A DNA stretch of 64,000 nucleotides from Mycoemilia scoparia (GCA_027575805.1 JANBPU010000017.1:108976-172975), one strand, 5' to 3'; positions 33,489 through 47,350 are shown, counted from the first letter of the stretch. The notes: generated by a model from the sequence alone, not told the origin. Program-made: numbers and translations.

Positions 33489-36400
33489 TCAATTCTTTTG
33501 CTCGCTGTATATCAAAATCAGCTTTCTGTAACTATTATTTAGCTTGGTAATATGTGGCAAGAGAATTAAGGCACCAGGAGACGTGACAACTGTTTGGTCA
33601 AAAGTCCCTGGTGAGTTGAGTAACTTGGAAAAGTCGGCATCTGTGACTTCTAAAACACGCTTGGTTGACAGAATAGGCTGGATAGCTGCTTTCCTAACCT
33701 GGCTTCTGGTATGCGAAAATGCGAGTATCACAAATGGGAACAATTTACCAATGGCTTTTTGAATCAGCTCTTCGTTTTCAAGCCTTCCAAGAAGTGGATC
33801 AATCAACTCTAGTACACAGGCCAGAGTATTAGCCATGCTTACAACATTCATAGGATCGAGCTCTGGTAAGGTGTTAACATACAAATTATCATGCATTGCT
33901 TTTCCTCCATTTTCAGAAGAGCTTTTACAAAGTGGCGAGCGGGCTAGAAAATCTTCGGCTAGGTCAATACAAAGCTCTGGGTCCAAATAGGATATCATAT
34001 CTAGAAGTATATCTTCAGCAGACCCACTTATTATAGGAGAATCAACATAGCGGCATCTAAGCATTTCCCAATACAGCGGCCGAGCCAACTCAATGTTTGT
34101 CAGCAAGTGTGACTGTCGGCGGATTAACACGCGTAGTACATCAATACAGCTATCCTTTGCAAAAACTGTATCCCGACTCTCACTTGGGCTCTGCAAAAAG
34201 CGGACACATACATATACTAGTCGTTCCAAAATGATCGTTCCAGTACTTGCTGTGACTGTCAAAGCCGACTCGTCTTTCACAAAGCGGGCAAGTCCACGGA
34301 AAAGCTCATCATTAACCGATTCTGAATTGGAAAGCTGATCCATATACTTTTCAAGCTTTGATATTCCATTGTGTGGTCTTTGAGGAGTGGGCGAGAGCAG
34401 CACCGATGGATTTGGACGCCCAAGAGTCGGAATTGGAGTTGCCATCGGACCATGCCAATAACGTGCGTTCTCTGTTCTTGGGGTCATATAGTTTGACTGG
34501 GTTGCTACCCCTTTCATGGATCTGCTCTGGCCTACATTTTTTGGGGAATCTTGTGGTGTAATTGCACCACTAGATGCAGGTGTGGGTAACAAGGAGCTGT
34601 CATCTATAATCTCGGTTGACATATCTGAAGGCTTTAGTTCTATCTCGCTATTTTTATCAGGATTTAAACCAACAATATGATCTTCTTGGACATTAGCGTG
34701 GCCATTTTTGCTTTTATCAGGCACCTCGGATGTAGGGTTATTCTTTATAGCCGTATCCGGCTTATTGTCTACCAATTCAATATCCAAAAGCTGATCCTCA
34801 GTGTTTATGTTTATCTTACTAAAGTCCAAGATCCCAAGAGACATTCGGTTAACTTCCTTTTGTGACTTGAGTTCCAAAGTCCTGGAGGATATCCCACTTT
34901 TCATTTTTAGGGCTGGTGGTGAATCTGTGTGTGAAGAATCGGCATTTTTTGGTTCTTCACTTTGCGATTCATGTTGGTTGTTAAAAGTGACCTCATCATC
35001 ATCATCGCTGCTCTCTATGCTTCCTGTTCCGATCGAAGCAAGCTTGCTAGTTTGCTTTGGGCTTTTTGGCGAGGCATTTGGCTCTGGTGCTTGAGAGAAC
35101 AATGATAGGCGAGCCGGGGATGCAATGTGAACACCATCAGAGCCATTTCCGACCAACACACTACCGACTGATTGTTTCATAGACTTTGAAGGCGCGGTTT
35201 CCGAGGAGCTTCCCGGAATAATATTGACTGGCTTTGGAAACTGACTCTGAAGGGAAGGTGTGGGAGAAATCATGGACATAATGGTGTTCTGTTGAGGCGT
35301 GGTTCTGCCAAAGTTGCCTAATGAGGAACCCGAATTTTCTTTATTTATGGATTGTGCTGTTGGCCTCATGGTGTTTGGTGCTGCTACGGGGCTTGTACTT
35401 CGGCTCGGATATAGTGATCGGAGGCAGGGAGACCTTACCTTTGCTAGCGGACTAACGGGAATAGAAGATCCGTGCTTATCAAAGCTATCAGAGGTCAGTG
35501 AAGCTAAGCTTACTTGATTGTAGCCGCTGCTGATAGAAATTGCCTGCGATGTACCTGGTCTCATTGAGGTGGCATGTCCCAATATCCCCTGTGCAGATGG
35601 CGCACGTTTGGGGGAGGGCTTGACACTCGTGTACTTAGACTGCTCACGCACTATCGTTGTTCGTGTTGTGGGATCAAGCATTACAAGAAGACGATCTGCT
35701 TCTTGGCGATATGACTCCCAAAACTTCCAGTATAGTTCTCTAGACAAAGCACGAACTGTTGGTGAAGAGTCAGTAACACCCTTCCTTATGACAAATGTAA
35801 TATTTTCTAGACAATCCTTTATGACTCTATCACTCCCTGAAATGCGGTGAACAGATATTAAAGTAATCGTTATTCCTATAGTGTAATTTCTTAGAGTGGA
35901 GCTCTTTTCGCTCATATTGAGAGACAAGAGCTTTGGAACTCTGTGTTGAAAGGGGAAACATTTCACCATGGTATCTGCAGCTTTAAATGCGGATTGTGCT
36001 GTAAGTTTTTTCATCTGAGAGCAAAGCTTGAGCACATTATCAAACATCAGGTCAAAGAGTGGCAATGCATGTGGGCCAATCCTCTCCGAAATGTCATTAA
36101 ACAGAAGAATAGTTACGGTTGAAAGGGATGTTCTAAGGCTTTGGAGGGCCTTCAAGATGTTGTGTATGCATCCCTTGAAAGTCTTCACCAACTCTGCGGG
36201 ATTATCAAGTCCGCTATTTCCCCACACCACATCCCGATAGTGATTTATAGCTTTTTCGCGATTATACCAGTTTTCTTCTGTTTCTCTTCCCTCAAAGTGT
36301 GTGGACCATGATAATATTTCAGTACTAATATCCTTGACATTATTGATCTATGATGTAGAATTGACACATTTAGTATATAGGAGAGGAGTTAGTATCGTAA

Positions 36401-38138
36401 TCCAATAATTATTCTGCAAATTACCTGAATAGGGTTAACTCCAGGTGGTACGCTAGTCGATGGTATGAATTTCCACTGAGGGCTTGGTTTTGGCGGGACA
36501 GGGATGCTGCCCATAGATGAACCAGAGGGCCGCCTAAAGTTCATGGACGATGTGCTACGCAATGGGGATGTGATACCAGTAGAATATGTTGGTAGTACGC
36601 CGGTGGAACGCGCAGAATGGGTTGTCCTTGAAGCTGGTCGATTATGAATTTCTGGAAGGTGATTTGCTGGATTTGACATGGCGCTACGTGCCCCAGCACG
36701 AGGTATACCGCTTACTCGTGACCCAGGGCGGGGAATGCTGCTTGCGGGATGAGCAAGCGCTGAACCACCTCTAATACGCGAAGAAGGACGACCAGGAGTG
36801 TTTTGGATCTTCTGACCCTGTCGCGATCCAGATCGTAGTGGTGAATCAGTTACAGGAGAACCAAGGTTCCTTACTACCGGGCGATATGCATTATTAAAAT
36901 TACCAGGCCCAGGTGCAGTGATTTCTGATATAACTGTTGAACGAACTTTGGACTGTCCTCTGACTGCATTGATAAGTTCGTTCTGCAATTCTGGGCGTGT
37001 CCTACAAAAAGTTCAAAATCAACTTTTAATTTGGTGTAAGATCATTAGTAGTAGAAACACTTGGATAATATCGACCGGCTACTCCACTTACCAATATATT
37101 TTGTGCAGGGCATTCTTGCAAGTCAGTCGAATTGTTTCTTGGTTGTCACCAAGAAGCCCAATAACTTCAACCATATACCTTTCAACAGGAAACTCTGGGT
37201 ACAGATCCATTGATTGCAAAACCCACTCAACACACTAAACAAAATATTTTCAAATATACCTGTTAATTATAAGTCATTCATGGTTTCTGTAGCGATTTAA
37301 TTTTTGGTTCTTACCATTTCACGGACTCTGTATGTTCTGTGCTTAAAGCCTTGCGCTTTGAGCTCTCTTTCGAAGGCACCCGATGGACTCCATGATGTGC
37401 CTGATCCTGGAGATGCAACAGTGTTGGAACTCCTGCTACGGAACGGCGTACGTAAATGGGAGAAATGCGCACCGATTTTGGCCTGCAAACCACTACGCTT
37501 TGGGGGTGATGATGCAGCAGAGGTTGAGCCATGGCTAAAGTTCATAAGCTGCATGACATGCCACATTTCGCACAGAATCTCCAGGGCGAGCTCTCTGACC
37601 TGCAATTTTCCATCTCCAAGCCTATCTATGACTGATGGTAGTATGATGTGAAGCACAAGCCGGCATAAATGTGAGCTATCAGAAGCTGACACCTGCCCCA
37701 AGAGGAGCTGTGTGTTTATCATGCCTGTCGTACACACAGCCACTTGATTCGACGCAATAGAGTTTGAAACCGCTGGAATAACAGCCTCGAGTGCCCTATC
37801 GCTGACCTATCGCAAACACAATAGCATGATCTTAATATGAGCTGAGCACCTTTATATGGAGGCATGTGTATCGACTACATTGACCCTAGTCCTATACGAC
37901 ATCAAGGAACCATGTATCTTGACTTACGTGTAGATTCTCTCCCTGTAGCAAGAGCTGTAGCTTCTCGAGTTGGGCAAGCTTTTGGACATTGTCTATAGCA
38001 TATTACAAGATTAGAAAGTTAAAATTAGTACTTGGAGCCTCATGGTTTGAAGCTAAATGGTACGCAATAAAAATGGATAGAATTAGTACCTGGTGCTGTT
38101 TCGATTGCCCGGGCAATTTGGTCAAGCTTTCCGCTCAT
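33489..38138 (-). CDS. CLASP-family microtubule-stabilising protein (TOG domains)
   Basis: CLASP/Cls1/Stu1 proteins bind microtubule plus ends and spindle midzones. Six exons on the minus strand give 1394 aa: 38090-38138, 37928-37992, 37315-37806, 37092-37234, 36425-37001 and 33489-36347. An N-terminal TOG-like HEAT array includes DRLGDGKLQVRELALEILCE, FERELKAQGFKHRTYRVREM and EVIGLLGDNQETIR. A Ser/Arg/Pro-rich basic linker follows (SSRIRGGSALAHPASSIPRP), the usual microtubule-binding segment. The second TOG contains NWYNREKAINHYRDVVWGN, LLFNDISERIGPHALPLFD and FVIRKGVTDSSPTVRALSRE. A long Ser-rich stretch leads to a C-terminal TOG (LPFVILAFSHTRSQVRKAAI is approximate to KLFPFVILAFSHTRSQVRKA). 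Exon phases close. It is divergent from no gene nearby; the upstream 1.35 kb is repeat-bearing. Confidence 0.92.
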
Positions 38139-38651
38139 TCTTGGTTATGAAAAGCTGGTTTTTATATTAGCGAGGTAGGTGAAGTACAAGACATGCGACT
38201 GTTTACAAAAGAGAAAGGTCAAGTGTTCTTTTGGTTGTTTATTATTCAGATTTACAGCAAAGACTAGTGGCTAAATAGCGTTCCACTGTGTATTTGTAAC
38301 AAATCTATTCCTGCTAATAGTGGTCAAGCTTTCTATAATCAAATAAACATAGCCCATACACTATTGGTGTGTGTGTGTGTGTGCTCTGTTCTCAACAATG
38401 GATGATTAAATGTTGTAAATTTAAACACTTTATAATTTCTCAAAAACCCAACTACTACTGATATACACTACAACCACTTGAACTCTATTTCTTTAAGAAT
38501 GGTTTGATTTATATCTTACTTGGAAGGCCCCTAGGAACCCCTGTCGCCTTCCGGCTTATTAGATTGATCCTTTTACTTTAGTTTACTTTATTTGCACTTT
38601 TTTAGCACCTAATGTTTGCTATTTGTAATAAACACCCGTCCACATTGTACT

Positions 38652-38759
38652 ATATGGATCATAATTTTTGAAGGGTGAATATTTATAGGGGCAATCGCAG
38701 CCAAGTGAATGTCCAGTTTTACTAGTAAACTTTCACCCTTCAAAAATTATTACCCATAT
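38652..38759 (+). mobile_element. MITE-B copy 2 (near-perfect hairpin)
   Basis: The left end ATATGGATCATAATTTTTGA and right end CAAAAATTATTACCCATAT, with the adjoining AGGGTGAA and TTCACCCTT, form a 27-bp inverted repeat with few mismatches. The internal core TATAGGGGCAATCGCAGCCA is intact. It is 108 bp long and ends next to TA dinucleotides. Confidence 0.8.
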
Positions 38760-38972
38760 TTCTAGTATTAAAAAAGCTCTAAGTAACTTGCTCTTCAGTG
38801 TACCCCGGGGAACCTGTTTAAATATGGAAATCTCAAATCGCAGCAAGGCCTTGATACATAACAAGAGAAATCGATTCTGATACCAACACACAATTTCCTA
38901 GACCCCTCTCCATCTCATCCACGACGCTCAATATTACATGATGGATCGGATTTTTCACACCAATACTACCAT

Positions 38973-39110
38973 TATATGACAGGCTCTCCATCAAAAATGT
39001 ACCAAACTTGTACCCCATGACACCTACAAATTCGGCCCATAAGCCATACATTTTAGGCCAGTGTTTGAGAGATTATTCTGGTACCCTTTTAGAGGAGACT
39101 CTGTTAAATG
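38973..39110 (+). mobile_element. MITE-A copy 4
   Basis: The copy begins TATATGACAGGCTCTCC and ends GGAGACTCTGTTAAATG and keeps the internal CCATACATTTTAGGCC core. It lies 213 bp from MITE-B copy 2. Confidence 0.65.
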
Positions 39111-39490
39111 ATATTGTGTAGTTAATTCACGAATACGTAGTTTTTTACAAATGACTCCCTCTCATTATTGACCCAATATATACGCTAAAGAACTAGTGAT
39201 TTTTTCAACTATTTCATTCTATGCACTGCAGCGTATATATCTTTATGTGGCAATTTGGTTCTAACATTGGAAATTTTCTTGAAACGTTTGCATTGAACAC
39301 TAAAGTATACTGAATTCTTAGATGCGTCAATTTAAAGACTCATATTAGGTATATTAATACTATTTGTATAAAAATAAAAGATCATTAAAGTAATTATTAG
39401 AAGTTCATAACAAAATTATGCAGAAAACATGGTACAAACCATAAAAGATCAAAGCGATTTGGTTCACGACATTGAAATTTATCACTATGG

Positions 39491-41204
39491 TTAGCAGACT
39501 CGTGGCTCCTGACCATCGACCACCTTTCGAAGTATACTTAGCCATTCGCCCAAATATGGGTAATCGCTCTGCTCATCGGAGTTGGTTGAGGGTGTACTGT
39601 GAAGTGCTTGGTCTGATGTAGATTTAAGGAACGCAGGATCAATACTATTGGATGCCGAACTAGTAGCCAGAGAGCCATTCAATGCCATGTCTGGAGAAAT
39701 GGAACAAAAATCGCTCCAGCTGTTGACAAATGCACCTGAACACCACTGCTCGATGAGTCCTTGATTTATAAGCCTATCACATGCTTCGCCCTGCATGTTG
39801 TAGGAAACCGCATCTTCGTAAAATGTGTTCGACAGGCTTCCAGATGACTCGGGTGTCATTGTTGGCAGGTCCGTCGAGCTGAAAGATGTACCGCTAATCG
39901 AATCGGGGATGCCTAGTCCGGGATTCCCATCTGCTGCTAGAGGACGCGAAGTGCAAGTGCCTCTATATGCAACGGGCTCATCCGAAGGTGCTATCTTTGT
40001 ATTAGCAATATCTAAGCCTGTGAACCATGTTTCAGGATAGTAGCTGTTTTGGGCAACAAAAGGGCTGCTTTGCTTGGCCAAATTTCTTGGCCTCCCATCT
40101 ATTCCAGGATTCCCACTAAAATCTCTGCCCACGCCAATACGGCTTGTCGGGAATGCGCCGTTGAAGAAGGGTGCGTGTACTGAAAGCGAGCGCTGCGGTA
40201 TAGGTGCTCCCCCAAATCCATATGAGGTTTGAATCAGCGAGTTCGTCGACTCGCGCAGCTTTGTTGGGTCCATGGACGTAACCCTAGTGCAAGGAATAGA
40301 TCCATACCCCGCACTTCTTCCAACACCAAGTCCTAGTGTATTTGGCGTGACGCTTCTCTTTCTCTTTTTTGCATCAAAGTCCGAACCCCTGCACGACACA
40401 AAAGATGTGACCTCTGATGACTTCTCCACCTTGATCTTCTTCTTCGGTTGACCAAATTCTGTTGACGGGCGACTGTAATAGAGGCGAAATACTTTTTGAA
40501 TCTCTTGAAATGATGCTATATCCATCTCATCTATTTGATAGGTGTCCATATCAATTCACAAACAAATGGTCACAAGATGTCAGTATTTTGTGATAAACCT
40601 TGATCGGACCGCATTTTTGAGACCTTTTTAGTAACCAGATGCGTTTATTGGGTAACATCTGGCTAGAGATGAAGTGCTTTTTACTTACGGTTGCTTGGTG
40701 GCTTCTTGCAGTGTGCCCAGACCTGAATGTGCGAAGACACTTGTTTTCTTGCTCTAAACTCCTTTGTCTTCATGTATATGTAGCGAGAGATGATATCATT
40801 GCGGCCCAAGAGCTCGGCTATTACACAACCGCACATCAAAGTCGGTTTTAGATACTTTTTATATTTTGTGAGTACAATAAATGATATATGCCAGGCAAAA
40901 AGACAGAAACACATACCAGGCTTTTCGTTACTATCAGAATCGTCAATCTGATACTTTCTCTGGCCTACAGTTGCGAATAGCTGAACGGCTACAAATACAC
41001 CAAAATGGAATTTCATGAAATGCACAATCCAGCAAACATCGTTATCTGTAAATTAAAAGATATAGGCATACCTTCGAGAAATGAATCTTCGACATGCGAT
41101 GGCCAGACTTCCTGGCCAGACATATTATTTGGAGAAGCACTGGCCCTTAGATAGCCTTCAAGATCAAGATCTTTGAGGTACTCGCGGATATGTTCAAGAT
41201 CCAT
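39491..41204 (-). CDS. TEA/ATTS-domain transcription factor (AbaA/Tec1/Scalloped family)
   Basis: TEA factors control conidiation (AbaA), filamentation (Tec1) or growth (Scalloped/TEAD). Four exons on the minus strand give 457 aa: 41072-41204, 40917-40988, 40689-40817 and 39491-40530. The TEA domain occupies roughly residues 33-110. It includes VWPSHVEDSFLE, VGQRKYQIDDSD, GRNDIISRYIYMKTKEFRAR and the highly conserved recognition helix KQVSSHIQVWAHCKK. The remaining 350 residues are Ser/Thr/Pro/Asn-rich, with a basic KKKIKVEK / KKRKRS stretch that could be a nuclear signal. The last acceptor (40531-40532) lies just inside an apparent upstream ORF and is required because that ORF is preceded by an in-frame stop. 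No fungal paralogue can be assigned from sequence alone. Confidence 0.88.
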
Positions 41205-43042
41205 TATCTAACTTATACTGGTAGATGGTATTTGGAAAGCCGACACCCTTATGTTGTCAAGGATAATAGCAAGATTGTTGTTTATACGGGTCTCCAGCTG
41301 CGAAGCCAAAGATCTAGAATACAAATTGTGAAAAATAGAGATCAAGAAAAGGAGAGAGTGCGAAAGAGGGAGAAACAAGTCCAGCAATCAATAAGAAAAT
41401 AACTTTAACTGGGGCTAGAAAGAGTTAAGGCTTCCTGTTATACTCTGTTTTTCTATTTCAACTCTATACATCTTGGAGCGCATTGCTTGCTGCCACCTTT
41501 ACACACTATCACTACAACGCACGCCCCTCTTAATTTCCCGAGAATGCACACAAGCTTTTGGCATCGGCGTTCCTCAGGACAGTAACAAACAAGAACGCCT
41601 AGAGATAGCATTGGACAAACACCCCCATTTGAAATGGTCCTGATGTTTAGTTTTCTGTATTTATAAAACAAAAACGTTTAGTGGCGATGTTGATGACATT
41701 ACTTGCAGACCACCAACCAATACAGACAGGCTTTCGTGGTGAGGGCTATTTACCCACGAACGTCGAAGATTCAGCAGTAATAACATGGATGACCACCGTA
41801 AACACCATCAACAAACCTACCCTTGATACACGACTGCTTGGTAATATTCGGCAGCATCAAAGGATCCAATGTTTTTTTGTAATTTGGTTTATTAAGGCAT
41901 TGTGGTTAAACACAGAGCAAACCACTATTGGCTCAACAAAGTAATACTAGCATGGTGTAATGTGTTTGCAACTAGGATCAGTTTTAACTTTGGAACTTTT
42001 AAAACATGAGAGAATCACAACCAAAAGACAGCGATCGATAGATTATCTGAACAAGAAACCTTGAACTCTACTTTTGTTCGCTTTTTAGAGAGATTTTGTC
42101 ATATGGGCGGTCCAGTTGTAGCATTTGTTTGCTTCCATGAGGGAAATCTATACTCAGATACGATAATAACATTGAATAGCCTCCCTTCATCTATTTGAAG
42201 GCTTTCTAGTGGTATGCATTATAGTTGCTGCGATTTATCTCGAATTTTATCCTCAATTCAATCGACTTACTGCTACAAAACAATGCATTTGATTTTGCTC
42301 TAACAAACAGGGTTTTTGATTCCACCCTGTTATGATATACTCCGGAAACGTTCATCGTCCCAAGATTCATGATACACGACACTTTTGTTATGAATAGTAG
42401 TAAACAAGATTAAATTTTGAGCCCACGTATTTATGAAATAAAATATCTAACCAGCATGAATAGCTTGTGTGAAAACTACCTAGTCAAAAGGGTGGACATC
42501 CCGATGGAGTGGATATTTGGGTCTATTTACAGTTTACACATAGGTACCCAATAATGAATAAGAGCTCGCCTTCCAGTATAGCTTGTAGTCCCTTTCAGAG
42601 CACCAAGACACATCATTAACATATGGTCATATTTCACAACTCCTTAGGTAAAATTGGTCCCCAGGAGTTGCATAACAAATGGCTGGTAGTTGGGCCAAAA
42701 TACGAGGGTCCTTTTCTGTCTACAATATATATATATATAATACAGCTGATACATGTTCTTGTCGAATACTTAAACAGGCATTGATAGAAAGTATTAGAAA
42801 TTTATTTTTGCGTATACTGAGACAAAAAGTTGATGGACAATTCAAAATTAGAGCCAGCATAAAGAACTCCAGTTGTCTCAGACTTAGTTGGGGTAAAGGG
42901 ATTTAAAGAGCCTGGGTTAAATGTGTATAACAATATGTTATGGCTGGGGGGAGTAGGTGGAGAGGAAATAAAACAATAGCTGGTAAAAAATAGGGCGATT
43001 TGGGCTCATATTTTTGCGACTAGATTTGTTGGCGCACTGCAA
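41205..43042. other. Gene-free region between importin beta and the TEA factor
   Basis: This 1.84-kb stretch holds the TEA-factor promoter (near 41205-41700) and the importin beta 3' end. Short ORFs (up to 87 codons) have no motif. A short TA-rich run is at about 42726-42741. I found no element, RNA gene or repeat copy. Confidence 0.45.
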
Positions 43043-46000
43043 CTAAGAGGAGGATGAGGCAGAAAGTGCCTTGATCTTATCGCGAGCATAGCGGGTAAGC
43101 AGACGCATTGTTGAGCCTCGAGGACTCTGGCGTCCCTCCTTTATAAGGGAAGCGACCCAGTCTACCTGGAATGCATTGCCCAGCTGCCCCTTTGGGAAAG
43201 CATCAGCAAGATCTCCAATTAGCCCGATCATTGGCCGTGTAACTTCCTCTGTGCGGCTGGTGTCGATGAACACAATTCTCATGAATTCAAATAGAGGCTG
43301 TGCGTGCTGAAGCAAGGCATCGGTCTTATTTCCAGTCTTGAGTCCTTGGACAATGCCAATATATGCCTCGAAAATTCCACTACGAAGCTGGTTGTTATAG
43401 TCGATGGTGTCAAAGTCGGTGGGCTGCATGTTTGCGCTGACGGTGCATGCACTGGCCAAGGCCGGGAGCACAAATTCTAGGTATTTTTCAAAGTCTCCAC
43501 CGATAGCCAAGGCGATGTCACCAAAGCATGACAAGATGGGTGGCTTGACATCACGACTTAGCTCAGACGACTCAAGATTCTTCAAAAGTATGTGCATGAA
43601 TGCATCACAGTATGGCTTAACATCATTATTGAATCCTCGGCAGATATCACCAATCATACCCACAGCAATGCTACAAAGCTGAATTTCTTGGTAGTTTTGC
43701 AAAGCCTTGTTTAAGTGTGGTGCAAATGGCTCAAAGTACCTAGAAAAGTCGTCTCCAAGGGATGTGACAAGGGCACCAACAGCCAAAAATACATCTTCGG
43801 TAACAGATGAAGAGCCTTCAGTATCGAGTATCTTGAGAAGGTCTGTCATAAGGACATCCGAGAATGCCTTTGACTCCTTTCCAAGGGCACGAACAGAGCT
43901 AGTTAAAACGGCCAACAGGTGGGACTGAAGCTCATTCATTGCCATTCTATCATCAATGTTTACGATCTGGTTCTGGTTGTTGATAGTATATTCCAGACGC
44001 TCAATGATAGCCATGGCAAGTTTACCAATGACAGGATAAGTATCCTTCGCACCAGTGCTACACAAGGTAGACATGGCTTCGTAAGCAGATACACGGGAGT
44101 TGTTCTCATTGGAGTTGCTTTCAGTTATCCGCATTAGAGTCCCAATAATACCCTCAAAGTACTGCGAAAGAGGATACGTGTCGGCATCATCGCCGCCTAG
44201 CTGCTCAGTTAGGTTCATGATGGCCCAACAACAATTAGATACAATACGGGGATTATCACCGAGACCGTTGACAAGTGCTGATATGAGGTTGTGAAGGTGA
44301 ACGTCAAGCTGGATGCACTCAATGAGGAGCTCGCATACTCTTCCCAATGTCCATGCAGCAGAGTCCTTGACATGCACCATCTGGTCACCAAGCATCTCTA
44401 TCAAAACAGGGAGAGCCTGAGAAACCAAGGGTGCCAAAACAGTGGCCTGTGGTCCCTCTAGGATGGAGCCGAATGCCATCACAGCAGCCTCCCGGTAATG
44501 CCAATCAGGGTTGCGAATGTTTTGCTCAACGAATGGGATGACTTGTGGCACAATAGCATCTTCTACAGTCTGAGCCAACAGAGAGAGACAGGTTGCTGAA
44601 GCCATGGATACGTTCCACTCATCTTCGTCGGCATCCTCGTCCTGTCTTGTCAAAAGCCAAAGTAGGGTTGGGAGAATTTGACCAAGGGCAGTCAGTGCAA
44701 ATCTATGGCTCTTTGCTTCCACGGTTTGGTTGGCTTCCTCCGCCTCCGCCTCGTCGAGAGCAAGCTCAATTTCTTCGTCACAGACAGTAGACCAGAACTC
44801 GATGGCTTGAAGAGCAATCTTTTCTTCGTCATGCTTCATACCAAGGATTGTGAGTCCATACAGTGCCTTTTCCATATAAAACTGCATTTTGTCGTAGTAG
44901 AGCTGCATGATACGAACAAGACACTCAAAGGCAACAACTTGGACAGAGACATCTTGACTCTGAGTGGCTTCACAAACTGTTTGCATAATAACATTACGCT
45001 CGCCCTGGAATTGGCAAAATAGAAAATAAAATAGTTAATATTTTGTACTGAACATGATAATATATAGCCTCATATCCGCTATTTAACTACATCGACTTAC
45101 TTCGCGCTCAAAGTTTTCGCGTACAAACTCAAGTGAATTATACAGGGCAGTCATGGCAGCTAGACGGATCTCTTGGCTATAGGGCATGAAGCGATGGCAT
45201 TTAGTATACAGTTATATATCGAGTGACAATGTGAGTTCATAGAGGACATGTGAATCCGTAGCTGCAATCTCAACCCCGAGAATAAGTACGCTTGATAAAT
45301 GTACTTACTTTTTTTCTTCGGAATTGGCTCCCTGAACAACAGCAGTAAGAATAGTGTTGCTTTGAGAGGCCAAAATATCAGGATCCTACAGAGAATAAAA
45401 ATATAATGGACAGTTAGACTTGAACCATATATACACAATGGTACCACTAACAAAGACAATGTTAAGTTGAAAGTAATTACGCACTATAGCTTCGCAAATA
45501 TAACCGATTGCTTGCAAAGAGTACTTTTTGAGGCCATCGTTTGAAGCCCCAACGTTGCCCAAAAGGGTAGAAATAACATCTGGCCACTGGTTCTGTGGCA
45601 ACTCAATGGCAGCTATCCCAGCTATTACCTAAAACGTATATATAAGCAAAATAATTATTAATATTCCCGCATACATAGATTAAACGAAGATGGCCAATAT
45701 ATTTTTACATATTCATATATACCAGCAGCTTACCTGAGCTGATGAGTTACTAGCCATGCCATCTGATGCGCCAAGGGCATTTAAAGCCTATTATTTTCAG
45801 TGTTGAAGATACATTTTTAGTCTGTCTTCACTACTAAGCATGTACTCAGTCAATAAACCAAGGCACGGTTGCAAAAAAACAAAGTACTGCTTACGCATTG
45901 CTTGACTTGGTTTCTAATGTCAGCTCCAACCTGGAGCCACCTCATAAAGCACTCTTCTTTTCTTTTTTCGTCCTAAGGTGTAAAATGAAAAATATTGTTA

Positions 46001-46460
46001 GCACTTTGTACAAATGCACATGTATATGTTGGACCATTGAAATTTCTTGATATGCCAAATACTTACCCTGGCAGTAAGTGTATTCTTTAGAGCAATACCA
46101 GCAGTCATGCGCACGGAAGGGTTTCCGCTCTCATTCGCAAGCTCATTTGCGAGAGCCAAAGCATATTGTGGCTAAAGAGGTCATAAATGCAAGATGTGTT
46201 ATTAACAAGAAAAATGCATTCGAAGCTTGAAGCAATGAAAATGTCGCTGACTTACATAATTCTCTCTCTCGGCAGACTCCAAAGCATTGGTTGCTTGGAC
46301 ACGTATGTTTTGATCTATAGAATGTTTGAGAAATTCAAAATGCGTGGGATTGTAAAAATCTGTTGTTTTGTTGTTGTTGTTGCTACTAGCTTTGTTCTGG
46401 AATGGAATCGAAATAATTACCTGCGGAAAGGGCACCATTAAGTATTTCGGCGAAATTCAT
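43043..46460 (-). CDS. KAP95: Importin subunit beta-1 (karyopherin Kap95)
   Basis: Kap95 carries importin-alpha/NLS cargo through the nuclear pore and releases it on Ran-GTP. Exons on the minus strand: 46421-46460, 46256-46314, 46067-46171, 45895-45972, 45734-45788, 45485-45628, 45309-45385, 45101-45176 and 43043-45004, about 865 codons, matching the usual 860-876 aa. HEAT repeats are clear, with WPDVISTLLGNV, EFWSTVCDEEIELA, RNPDWHYREAAVMAFGSILE, VKDSAAWTLGRVCEL and SCFGDIALAIGGDFEKYLE. Exon 5 has one nucleotide too many: TTTAAAA at 45781-45786 puts TAA in the frame that the flanking exons require. A sequencing or assembly indel, or an unrecognised acceptor (for example after CATCAG), is more likely than a real pseudogene because all other exons are intact. 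Confidence 0.9.
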
Positions 46461-47257
46461 CTTGTGAATCCACGTTATAAAATATTAAAAGTTTAAACAA
46501 TGGGAAAGGAGAAGAGCTTTGTAAAATTTAAAATGCTCCTAGACAAAATCTGATCAAAAAGGATACGTATGCATATCTTTGGTCTTTTTCATACAGGCCT
46601 TGTATACGATGTAAGAGTACTGGTCCAATGCCATAATAATAATGTCCACAGATTAGCCCTGTGTGTATAGGCTAGAATGCCCCCCTTCTATTTGTGTACA
46701 ACAATTGTCGAATGCAATATTTTGTTTGGAGCTGACCTATTAAAAATACTCCCTTTGTTTTTGCTGGGATCACTATAGCCAAAGTTCAGCTGTGAAAACA
46801 AGGACAATCCAGACCCAGCACAAAAATACTGGCTTTTAAGTGAATTGCTAGGCTCAATCACAAACCACCCACCACCCTTCGTTGAAAGTAGCCATAGCCA
46901 CTATGCCCATTAGAATGTATCTTGGTGCTTTGGGAGTGGACTGGATGCATATTATACTTTCCATTTCCAAGACCACCAGACAGTCTTGTCTTGAGAGCAA
47001 CTTGGCCATAGCTGCTACATCAAGGAAAACCTGTCTTCTAGGGATAAATAATCTGATCGCAAGAATCTTGGCCGAAGTGATTATATCCAAACCACCAAAA
47101 AGATTTGGTAGTAAGTCTTTAACCAAAGCAGCAGCAGCAGTATTAGTGAAACATTTGAAGTGGGCTACAATCACTGCTATAGAAAAGCAGCAGAAACGGT
47201 GTCATCATCTACAACCATTCTACTGATGATCGAGCCAAAAGCATACGCTAGATGTTG

Positions 47258-47350
47258 ATATGAGTTATTATTTTTGAAGGGCTATAGAGTCACCCATTTG
47301 GCTGTGTTTGCCCCTATAACCATTCTCACTTCAAAAATTATGATTCATAT
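47258..47350 (-). mobile_element. MITE-B copy 3
   Basis: A shortened copy (about 93 bp) with ends TTATTTTTGAAGGG and TTCAAAAATTATGATTCATA. The internal core (reverse strand) CCATTTGGCTGTGTTTGCCC is conserved. Confidence 0.65.

Larger units (their letters stand above)
38139..39490. other. Intergenic region TEA-factor / CLASP
   Basis: This 1.35-kb AT-rich region contains a (TG)n run (38367-38382), MITE-B copy 2 and MITE-A copy 4. It holds the CLASP promoter and the 3' end of the TEA-factor gene. No ORF of interest was seen. Confidence 0.5.

Noticed and set aside
45895..45903. GC donor at the end of importin beta exon 4 as the cause of the frame break
   Set aside because: CAAT|gcgtaa is a poor GC-donor context compared with AG|gcaagt in the kinase, so I prefer an indel in exon 5; noted as an alternative.
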